NCBI GenBank assembly: GCA_026398735.1
Contig: JAPLSH010000009.1
Coordinates: 62,001-126,000, forward strand
Direction of reading: 5' to 3'
Origin: Pseudomonadota bacterium
GTDB lineage: Bacteria; Pseudomonadota; Gammaproteobacteria; Steroidobacterales; Steroidobacteraceae
Length of the DNA: 64,000 bases
Of the stretch, positions 8,479-17,737 are shown in pieces. The position numbers and the translations under genes are program-made. The notes under the pieces were generated by a model that was given only the letters and a program-made list of their open reading frames with translations, did no database searches and was not told the DNA's origin. Numbering within the stretch: position 1 is the first letter of the stretch; each line of letters starts with the position of its first letter.

Positions 8479-9240
8479 TCAGGCGTTGTGCTGACCGGCA
8501 CGGCGCCGGCGTTTTTGGACAGCAGTGAGCAAGCCACGCAGGATATTGACCTCGTTGATGTCGGGCTCGGCCCTACCGAACAGGCGGCGGATACGATTCA
8601 TCAGATGCAGGCCACTTTGCGTGCGATCGCGAAACCCGACTTCATCCATGACCTGCTGCAGATGGGTATAGAAACGCTCCAAATCTGCCGAGGAAGCCAG
8701 CGGCACCTCACGCGGTCGAGCAGGCGGCACACCCTCGACAGCCTGACGGGCCATATAGATCTCGTAACCGATGAGCTGCGCGGCCATAGCAATGTTGAGC
8801 GATGCGTAGTCCCGGTTGGCGGGAATGCACAGCAGTGCGTTGGCCTGCGACAACTGCTGGTTGGTCAGGCCAAATCGCTCGGTGCCAAACACCACAGCCA
8901 CTGCTGCATCAGCATCGACACCACGCGCTTCGTCGACCAACTGCAGCGCTGCGCTGCGCGCATCGATCACCCGGAAGTTCTGATCACGCTCGCGCGCGGT
9001 GGTGGCCACTACAAAGCGGCAATCAGCCAAGGCTTCTTCCAGTGTTGCCACCACGCGGGCCGCGGCCAGTACATCGTCGGCACCGGAAGCGCGCGCAGTA
9101 GCCTCGGCGCTGGGGTACTCCTTGGGATTGACCAACACCAGATCAGACAGCGCCATGTTCTTCATAGCGCGTGCCACGGCACCGATGTTGCCGGGGTGGC
9201 TGGTGTCGACCAGAACAAATCGAATGGGCAAGTTGTGCAT
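8479..9240 (-). CDS. trmJ: tRNA (cytidine/uridine-2'-O-)-methyltransferase TrmJ
   Basis: SPOUT-class methyltransferase that 2'-O-methylates position 32 of tRNAs. Trefoil-knot motifs are visible: FVLVDTSHPGNIGAVARAMKNM near the N-terminus, VFGTERFGLTNQQL in the middle, and IPANRDYASLNIAMAAQLIGYEI at the SAM-binding knot. The ATG at 9240 is chosen because family members start with a few residues before the first strand; an upstream in-frame extension lacks conservation. In E. coli trmJ precedes iscR; here it directly precedes the desulfurase fusion and no iscR is seen. Confidence 0.92.
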   Translation of the reverse strand: MHNLPIRFVLVDTSHPGNIGAVARAMKNMALSDLVLVNPKEYPSAEATARASGADDVLAAARVVATLEEALADCRFVVATTARERDQNFRVIDARSAALQLVDEARGVDADAAVAVVFGTERFGLTNQQLSQANALLCIPANRDYASLNIAMAAQLIGYEIYMARQAVEGVPPARPREVPLASSADLERFYTHLQQVMDEVGFRDRTQSGLHLMNRIRRLFGRAEPDINEVNILRGLLTAVQKRRRRAGQHNA

Positions 9241-9269
9241 CGGCGGCAGGGGTCGGTGGCGGGTCTGGT

Positions 9270-9275
9270 ATTCTA
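9270..9275 (-). promoter_or_regulatory. Possible -10 box for the trmJ-to-der gene train
   Basis: In the 71-bp divergent gap between trmJ and suhB the minus strand carries TAGAAT, five of six matches to a sigma-70 -10 box, about 30 bp before the trmJ start. No good -35 box is seen at the expected distance. The reading is tentative. Confidence 0.25.
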
Positions 9276-9311
9276 GCGCCCGCAGTCCCGAGCCACGGCC
9301 CCGCTTCAATC

Positions 9312-10193
9312 ATGCATCCATTCGTTAATACTGCGGTGCGCGCCGCGCGCCGCGCCGGTGACCTGATAGTCCGGGGCCTGACCCGATTTGAAGGTGTCGA
9401 GGTGGCCAACAAGGGCCTCAACGACTTCGTCACCAGCATCGACCGCTCGGCCGAAGCAGAGATCATCAACATCCTGCATACGGCCTATCCGCACCATGCC
9501 TTTCTGGCTGAAGAGAGCGGTGCCAGCGGCAACTCCGACACGACTTGGATCATCGACCCGCTCGATGGCACCACCAATTTCATGCACGGCTTTCCGCAGT
9601 TCTGCGTGTCGATCGCCTGCCAAGTGCGCGACACCATCGAACACGCGGTCATCTACGACCCGATGCTGCAAGAGATCTTCACCGCGTCGCGCGGTGGCGG
9701 TGCCTACCTTGAGAGCAAGCGACTGCGTGTCAGCAAGCAGCGCACGCTCGAAGGCTCGCTCATAGGCACGGGCTTCCCCTATAGCGAGAACCTGCAGCAC
9801 TTGGACCCTTACATGGCCATGCTGCGCAGCGTCATGATCAAAGCAGCCGGCGTGCGGCGGCCCGGCGCTGCGGCGCTGGATCTGGCCTATGTGGCAGCCG
9901 GTCGCACCGACGGGTTCTTTGAGATCGGCCTCAAGCCCTGGGACACCGCAGCCGGCACATTGCTGGTGCGCGAAGCCGGTGGTTTGGTGGGTACGCTAGA
10001 CGGCGGTGAATACCGTCAGAACGGCAACATCATTGCCGGCAACCCGCGCGTGTTCATGGCGCTAGTCGAGTCATTTGCGCCGCTGCTGCCTTCAGATCTG
10101 CGCGAAGCAGCCATCGAACAGGCGCATCGCGAAGCGGCCGCCCGGGCCGCTTCATTGATTAAATCAGCCGCCGAAGACGACACCGCCGGCTGA
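9312..10193 (+). CDS. suhB: Inositol-1-monophosphatase family protein SuhB
   Basis: Mg-dependent inositol monophosphatase; the E. coli homologue also joins the rRNA antitermination complex. The 293-residue product shows all metal motifs: EESG in the N-terminal part, WIIDPLDGTTNFMHGFPQF, and LKPWDTAAGTLLVREAGG near the C-terminus. The start is taken at 9312 (MHPFVNTAVRAARRAG), the usual SuhB opening; the reading frame is open further upstream but that stretch overlaps trmJ and is not SuhB-like. trmJ is divergent, 71 bp away, as in many gammaproteobacteria. Confidence 0.95.
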   Translation: MHPFVNTAVRAARRAGDLIVRGLTRFEGVEVANKGLNDFVTSIDRSAEAEIINILHTAYPHHAFLAEESGASGNSDTTWIIDPLDGTTNFMHGFPQFCVSIACQVRDTIEHAVIYDPMLQEIFTASRGGGAYLESKRLRVSKQRTLEGSLIGTGFPYSENLQHLDPYMAMLRSVMIKAAGVRRPGAAALDLAYVAAGRTDGFFEIGLKPWDTAAGTLLVREAGGLVGTLDGGEYRQNGNIIAGNPRVFMALVESFAPLLPSDLREAAIEQAHREAAARAASLIKSAAEDDTAG

Positions 10194-10204
10194 TGCCGGC
10201 GGTG
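10181..10204. terminator. Perfect 10-bp GC-rich hairpin between convergent suhB and permease genes
   Basis: CACCGCCGGC, loop TGAT, GCCGGCGGTG: a perfect 10-bp stem with a 4-base loop. It includes the suhB stop codon and lies just beyond the permease stop. It has no T-tract on either side, so it may be a bidirectional transcription-end or RNA-protecting hairpin rather than a classical intrinsic terminator. Confidence 0.45.
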
Positions 10205-10211
10205 CCACAAG

Positions 10212-11648
10212 TCACTTGCTGTCGCGCAAGTGGCTGCGATTGCGGCCATAGAGTGCATACAGCACCAAGCCAATCACCGCCCAGACCAGAAACAGCTTGA
10301 TGGTGTAGCCACCCAAGCTGACGAACAGCAGCGCGCAACCGGCCATTGCCAGCGGCCCAACCACCCAGATCAGCGGCGTGCGGAATACGCGCTTGCGCTC
10401 GGGGCTGCGCACCCGAAGGATCATGACGCCCAGCGACACCACGAAGAACGCGAACAGCGTGCCCGAGTTGGAGATGTCGGCCAGCATGCCTACCGGGAAG
10501 ATGGCGGCGAACAGCGCCACCGCAATGCCCGTAACAATGGTGACCACATGTGGCGTGTGGAAGCGCGGATGCACTTTGGACAGCGCGTCGGGCATCAGGC
10601 CATCGCGTGACATGGTGAACAGGATGCGGGTCTGACCGAACATCATCATCAGCACCACCGAAGGCAGCGCGATGATGGCAGCGGCAGCCACCCAGTTACC
10701 CACCTGCGGCCAACCCAGCTGGCGCAGCACAAAGGCCAGCGGCTCCTTGGACTCTGACAGCGCGCCGCCAGGCTGCGCGCCCACTGCACCGACCGCGGCA
10801 TAGGCCACGAACAGATAGAAGATGGTGCACACGACCAGCGAAGCGATCAGGCCAATGGGGATGTTGCGGTTGGGATCGCGGGTTTCTTCGGCGGCCGTCG
10901 AGACCGCATCAAAGCCCACGTAGGCAAAGAAGATAGACGCCGCAGCACCCAGCACACCCACGCCCGACAGCGGGGTGCCCCAGCCGTTGGGCAGCATGGG
11001 CTCAAAGTTGGCCGAATCCACTGCCGGCAGCGCGATCACAACGAACACGGTCAGCGCGATGATCTTCACGGCGACCAGCACCGAGGTGAAGCGCGCGCTG
11101 TGCGAGGTACCCACTACCAGAATCCAGGTGACGAATGCAGACACCAAGAAGGCCACTAGGTTGAAGCCACCGGCGGCCTTGGTGCCGTCTGCCAGCGTGA
11201 TGGTGTCAGCAGGCCCTGCGGTCAAAAATGCCGGCAAGCCGTGGCCGATGCTGGCTAGAAAGCCATTGACGTAACCGGCCCAGCCCACAGCCACTGCACC
11301 AGCAGCAACCGCGTATTCGAGGATGAGGGCCCAGCCCACCATCCAGGCGATTACCTCACCCAGCACTGCGTAAGAGTAGGTATAGGCGGAGCCGGAAACC
11401 GGCACCATCGAGGCGATTTCGGCGTAAATGAGTGCAGTGAGGAGGCAGACAGCGCCCGCGATGATGAACGACCACATCATGCCCGGGCCGGCCTTGTTGG
11501 CCGCCACGGAAGTGAGCACGAAGATGCCGGTACCGATGACGGCACCGATTCCCAGCATGGTCAGTTGAAACGCGCCTAACTGGCGTTTGAGGCCTTTCTT
11601 CTCGGCAGTCGCGAGGATCAGGTCAAGCGGCTTGATTCGCCAGTTCAT
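10212..11648 (-). CDS. APC-superfamily amino acid permease (cationic amino acid transporter type)
   Basis: A 478-residue inner-membrane transporter with about 12 hydrophobic segments. The N-terminal GIGAVIGTGIFVLTSVAA is the first broken helix of APC amino-acid transporters. IYAEIASMVPVSGSAYTYSYAVLGEVIAW and FFAYVGFDAVSTAAEETRDPNRNIP are typical of the bacterial CAT/GkApcT-like subgroup. The substrate is probably one or several amino acids and cannot be fixed from sequence. GGAG sits about 5 bases before the ATG at 11648. It follows the TerC gene by 60 bp on the same strand. Confidence 0.88.
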   Translation of the reverse strand: MNWRIKPLDLILATAEKKGLKRQLGAFQLTMLGIGAVIGTGIFVLTSVAANKAGPGMMWSFIIAGAVCLLTALIYAEIASMVPVSGSAYTYSYAVLGEVIAWMVGWALILEYAVAAGAVAVGWAGYVNGFLASIGHGLPAFLTAGPADTITLADGTKAAGGFNLVAFLVSAFVTWILVVGTSHSARFTSVLVAVKIIALTVFVVIALPAVDSANFEPMLPNGWGTPLSGVGVLGAAASIFFAYVGFDAVSTAAEETRDPNRNIPIGLIASLVVCTIFYLFVAYAAVGAVGAQPGGALSESKEPLAFVLRQLGWPQVGNWVAAAAIIALPSVVLMMMFGQTRILFTMSRDGLMPDALSKVHPRFHTPHVVTIVTGIAVALFAAIFPVGMLADISNSGTLFAFFVVSLGVMILRVRSPERKRVFRTPLIWVVGPLAMAGCALLFVSLGGYTIKLFLVWAVIGLVLYALYGRNRSHLRDSK

Positions 11649-11708
11649 AAGGACTCCCTGTGGTTACCGCCCGATTGTAGGCAGCAAACCGCAGGGATGC
11701 CCAGAGCA

Positions 11709-12449
11709 TCAGTGATGATGGCCCCGATGGGCCAACAGTTTGCGCAGCCGCAAGTTGACCATCTCTACTGCAACCGAGAAGGCCATGGCGGTGTAGAGGA
11801 AGCCCTTGTGCACATGCACGGCCAGGCCCTCACCCATCAGCGCGCCGCCCACCAGTATCAAAAAGGCCAGTGCCAGCACCTTGACGGTGGGGTGTCGCTC
11901 GACAAAGTCAGAAACGCTGCCAGAGACCAACATCATCACCAGCACCGCCACGATGATGGCAGCCACCATGACCGGCACCTGATCAGGACTGGCCAGGCCC
12001 ACTGCGGTGAACACCGAGTCGAGCGAGAACACGATGTCGATGATGGCGATCTGCACCACGATCAACACAAAATTGCTGAAGGTGCGGGTCTTGCGCGTGT
12101 CTGCCGCACCTTCGAGCATGTGATGAATTTCCATCGCGCTCTTGATGACCAGAAACAGACCGCCCACAAACAGGATGATGTCGCGCCCCGAAAAGCCCTT
12201 GCCGGCCAACTCAAACCACGGCTGGGTCAGTCGCATCAGCCAGACGATAGAGAACAACAGAGCCACGCGGGTGACCATGGCCATCGCCAAGCCAGCGATA
12301 CGCGCCTTGTGACGACGCTCCGGCGGCAGGCGGCCCACCAGAATCGAAATGAAGATGATGTTGTCGATGCCCAGCACGATCTCGAGCAAAGACAGCGTGG
12401 CAAAGGCGATCCACGCCGAGGGATCAGCCATCAACTCCAGGATAGTCAT
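11709..12449 (-). CDS. TerC-family integral membrane protein
   Basis: TerC proteins are multi-span membrane proteins linked to metal (manganese) export and tellurite resistance; the exact substrate of this one is unknown. The 246-residue product has about seven spans and the family signatures LEIVLGIDNIIFISILVGRLP and IIDIVFSLDSVFTAVGLA, each with conserved Asp in the membrane. A His-rich end (HRGHHH) could bind metal. The start at 12449 overlaps the secF stop by 4 bp (ATGA). E. coli YgdQ is similar in size. Confidence 0.85.
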   Translation of the reverse strand: MTILELMADPSAWIAFATLSLLEIVLGIDNIIFISILVGRLPPERRHKARIAGLAMAMVTRVALLFSIVWLMRLTQPWFELAGKGFSGRDIILFVGGLFLVIKSAMEIHHMLEGAADTRKTRTFSNFVLIVVQIAIIDIVFSLDSVFTAVGLASPDQVPVMVAAIIVAVLVMMLVSGSVSDFVERHPTVKVLALAFLILVGGALMGEGLAVHVHKGFLYTAMAFSVAVEMVNLRLRKLLAHRGHHH

Positions 12450-13384
12450 GGGAGGCTGTCCGTTGCTTTGCGGTCGGTGACTACTGGGAAGACATGCTCG
12501 GCCTTGAGGCCACAATCCAGGGCAATAGACGCCGAGATATAAATCGACGAATAGGTGCCGGCCAGGATGCCGATCAGCAGCGCTTCAGAGAAGCCACGCA
12601 ACACCGGACCACCGAGGAACAACAGCGCCACCACCACGATCAGCGTGACCAGCTTGGTCATGATAGTGCGCGAGAGCGTCTGGTTGATGGATTGATCGAG
12701 CGCCACAGCAGGTGCCAGACGCCGGTTAGCCTCAAAGCGCTCGCGGATGCGATCGAACACGATGATAGTGTCGTTGAGCGAGTAGCCAACCACGGCCAGA
12801 ATGGCCGCCACCACCGCCAAATCGAAAGGCGTAGCGGTCAGTGAAAACACGCCCAGCACCAGAATGGGATCGTGCAGCACGGCCAGAATCGCGCCGAGCG
12901 ACAAGCGCCACGTGTGAAAGCGCAGCGCGATGTACAAAAACACCAGCACCAACGTGATCGACAGCGCCCAGATGGCGCTGTTGCGCAGCTCGTCACCGAC
13001 CTGCGGACCCACGACATCCAGTCGCTCGATAGTGGCGCCCGGATCAATCTGCTTCATCACAGCTTCGACGGTGGCGCGGATTTCGGCACCTGAGTGATTG
13101 GGATCCGGCGGCAGACGCACGGCTACTTCGCGCGAGGAACCGAAGTTCTGCACCGAGGGCTCTGTGTAGCCGGCGTGCTCAAGACCTGTACGGATGGCAT
13201 CCAAGTTGGCCGTACCGGGGAAACTGGCTTCGATGCTTACACCACCGGTGAAGTCGATGGCCAGGTTCAGACCACGCGCAAAAAACGACGCGAACGACAC
13301 CACCATGAGTGCAATGGACAGCCCGTACCACAGCTTGCGCGTGGCCATGAACGGGAAGTTGCTCGCCTTGCTGAAGAATTCCAT
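12446..13384 (-). CDS. secF: Protein translocase subunit SecF
   Basis: SecF forms with SecD the proton-driven motor that pulls preproteins across the inner membrane. The 312-residue product has the first span, then NLAIDFTGGVSIEASFPG of the periplasmic domain, and five further spans with VGYSLNDTIIVFDRIRERF, the SecF signature. It lies 12 bp after secD. Length and motifs are normal. Confidence 0.97.
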   Translation of the reverse strand: MEFFSKASNFPFMATRKLWYGLSIALMVVSFASFFARGLNLAIDFTGGVSIEASFPGTANLDAIRTGLEHAGYTEPSVQNFGSSREVAVRLPPDPNHSGAEIRATVEAVMKQIDPGATIERLDVVGPQVGDELRNSAIWALSITLVLVFLYIALRFHTWRLSLGAILAVLHDPILVLGVFSLTATPFDLAVVAAILAVVGYSLNDTIIVFDRIRERFEANRRLAPAVALDQSINQTLSRTIMTKLVTLIVVVALLFLGGPVLRGFSEALLIGILAGTYSSIYISASIALDCGLKAEHVFPVVTDRKATDSLP

Positions 13385-13396
13385 CTGCGTGGTTCC

Positions 13397-15268
13397 TTAG
13401 ATGTGCAGGCGTGCGGGACGCTTGCTGCCGCCGTAGATGAGAGTGATAAGCGCACGGCTGCCCATGACCGACGTGAACATCGACGTGGCAATGCCCAGCG
13501 TGAGCACCACCGCGAAGCCGCGGATGGCGCCAGTACCAAATACCCACAGCACCAACCCTGCGATGAAGGTGGTGACGTTGGAGTCAGCGATGGCAGACAG
13601 CGCCTTTTCAAAGCCCGCGCGGATCGACGCCTGCGGTGAGACACCATTGCGCAACTCTTCACGGATGCGCTCGTAAATAAGCACGTTGGCGTCTACCGCC
13701 ATGCCGACCGTAAGCAGAATGCCGGCGATACCAGGCAGCGACAGTGCCGCACCCATCATCGACAACAGGGCAGTCAGCAGCACTACGTTGGCCAGCAGCA
13801 CCACCGAGGCCACCACACCGAAGACCTTGTAGTAGATGATCATGAATACGAACACGCCCACCATACCGATGAGCAATGCATTGACGCCCATCTCGATGCT
13901 GGCCTGACCCAGGCTTGGGCCGATGGCGCGCTCCTCGACGATGAACAGCGGTGCAGCCAACTGACCCGAACGCATCAGCAAGGCCAACTCACGCGACTCA
14001 GACTGCGTCAGGCCGGTGATCTGGAACTGGTTGCCGAACACGCCACGGATGGTGGCCTCGCTGATCACCTCCTGAGTGGTGACATCGCGCTCGACCTTTT
14101 GGCCGTCGACCTCAGTGATCTCGCGGCGCTTCTCGATGAAGACCACCGCCATCGGCTTGCCGATGTTGGCGCGGGTGACGCGCAGCATCTCGTCGCCAGC
14201 GCGGGCATCCAAACGCACCGACACCTGCGGACCATCCTGCGAGGCACCGGATGTGGCGCCGACCAGCTGATCGCCCGTGGCGATCACTTCGCGCTTGAGC
14301 AGCGTGGGCCGCTGGTTGTCGCGATGAAAATACAGCTTGGAACCTAAGGGCGCGCGACCACGCTGCGCCGCCTCAAGGGCGTTGTTCTGCGTATCGGTCA
14401 GACGGAACTCCAGGGTGGCGACCTTACCTAGGATGTCTTTGACCTCCGCAGAGTTCTGCACGCCGGGCAACTGCACCACCACGCGATCAACGCCCTGGCG
14501 CTGCACGATGGGCTCAGACACACCCAGTTCGTTGACGCGATTGCGCAGCGTGACGATGTTCTGCTGAATGGCATCGTCCTGACGCTGGCGCAACTGTATG
14601 GCGGACATTGAGGCAATGATGACCGGTGCCTGTGCATCGCCCGATACGGTGTAAGTCAGATCGATGGCGACCTTGAGCAATGCTGCGCGCACCGTGTCTG
14701 CATCAGCACCGGGCGGCAGCGTAATACGCAGCGAGTCGACCACCTTGCCTTCCGAGGCAAAGCTGCTCACGTCATTGAACGGCAGTTTTTGCGAGGTAAG
14801 CGCGCGGCGAAAATCCTGCTCGTAGCTGTCGAGCAGCTGCGTCACCGCGCCATTGACGTCCACTTGATACAGCAGGTGCAAGCCACCGCGCAGGTCCAAA
14901 CCCAGCGGCATGGCGCGCAGGCCTATCGAGCGGAAGAACTCGGGGGCACGCGAGGCTCGAGCCAGCGCCGACACATAGTTGGTCGTCAGCCCTTCGTTGA
15001 CTGCATCGCGCGCCTGCAACTGCTGCGCGACACCGGCAAAGCGCACCATCAGGCGGCCCTTGTCCAAATACGAGCGCGAGAAATCCACCTTCTGCTCACG
15101 CAGAAAAGTCTCGATCGCCGTTTGTCCGGCTGCATCGATGGCTGCACGGTCCTTGCGGGCAACCTGCAGGGCGGGGTCCTCGCCGAAGAAGTTGGGCGCG
15201 GCGAACAGCAGCGACACCAACAGTACTATCGAGACGAGGGCGTATTTCCAGCGCGCGTAGTCAAGCAT
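13397..15268 (-). CDS. secD: Protein translocase subunit SecD
   Basis: Large partner of SecF. The 623-residue product begins with a membrane anchor, followed by MPLGLDLRGGLHLLYQVD, the P1 periplasmic domain with RVNELGVSEPIVQRQG and RVVVQLPGVQ, and C-terminal spans including VGMAVDANVLIYERIREEL. The length matches gammaproteobacterial SecD. It begins 5 bp after yajC and precedes secF by 12 bp, forming the usual yajC-secD-secF run. Confidence 0.97.
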   Translation of the reverse strand: MLDYARWKYALVSIVLLVSLLFAAPNFFGEDPALQVARKDRAAIDAAGQTAIETFLREQKVDFSRSYLDKGRLMVRFAGVAQQLQARDAVNEGLTTNYVSALARASRAPEFFRSIGLRAMPLGLDLRGGLHLLYQVDVNGAVTQLLDSYEQDFRRALTSQKLPFNDVSSFASEGKVVDSLRITLPPGADADTVRAALLKVAIDLTYTVSGDAQAPVIIASMSAIQLRQRQDDAIQQNIVTLRNRVNELGVSEPIVQRQGVDRVVVQLPGVQNSAEVKDILGKVATLEFRLTDTQNNALEAAQRGRAPLGSKLYFHRDNQRPTLLKREVIATGDQLVGATSGASQDGPQVSVRLDARAGDEMLRVTRANIGKPMAVVFIEKRREITEVDGQKVERDVTTQEVISEATIRGVFGNQFQITGLTQSESRELALLMRSGQLAAPLFIVEERAIGPSLGQASIEMGVNALLIGMVGVFVFMIIYYKVFGVVASVVLLANVVLLTALLSMMGAALSLPGIAGILLTVGMAVDANVLIYERIREELRNGVSPQASIRAGFEKALSAIADSNVTTFIAGLVLWVFGTGAIRGFAVVLTLGIATSMFTSVMGSRALITLIYGGSKRPARLHI

Positions 15269-15273
15269 TCGGG

Positions 15274-15603
15274 TCAGGCGCTCTTGTATGTGCCTTTGGG
15301 GACGAGGGAAGTCACCTGCCCCCTTTGCACTTTGATGTGTACGCCATCGGCGATTTCAAGCGTGACGAACGCCTCGCCAACCTCGACCACCTTGGCCAGG
15401 ATGCCGCCGGCAGTGGCCACTTCATCGCCTGCTGCCAACTTGGACAGCATGGCCTGATGCTCCTTGGCGCGCTTTTGCTGCGGCCGGATCAGCAGGAAAT
15501 AGAACACGACCACGAATACACCCAGGATGAGCAACTGACCGGTAGCGCCGCCCGGAGGGGCGCCTGCGGCTTGGGCATGGGCGTCAGAAATGAACAAGGA
15601 CAT
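15274..15603 (-). CDS. yajC: Sec translocon accessory protein YajC
   Basis: Small single-span partner of SecDF. The 109-residue product has a short N-terminal stretch, one membrane segment (about residues 22-41, ending FYFLLIRPQQKRAKEH), and the conserved cytoplasmic tail with LAAGDEVATAGGILAKV. The ATG at 15603 is preceded by AGAGG about 10 bases upstream; the open frame beyond is not conserved. It lies 61 bp downstream of tgt. Confidence 0.95.
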   Translation of the reverse strand: MSLFISDAHAQAAGAPPGGATGQLLILGVFVVVFYFLLIRPQQKRAKEHQAMLSKLAAGDEVATAGGILAKVVEVGEAFVTLEIADGVHIKVQRGQVTSLVPKGTYKSA

Positions 15604-15664
15604 GGTGGCTGTACCTCTAGGATTGCGGCCCACCCACGGCGGGACCCCCGAAAAGAGCGACCGA

Positions 15665-17720
<2,056 letters not shown>

Positions 17721-17737
17721 AGATAACCCCCCCGGGC

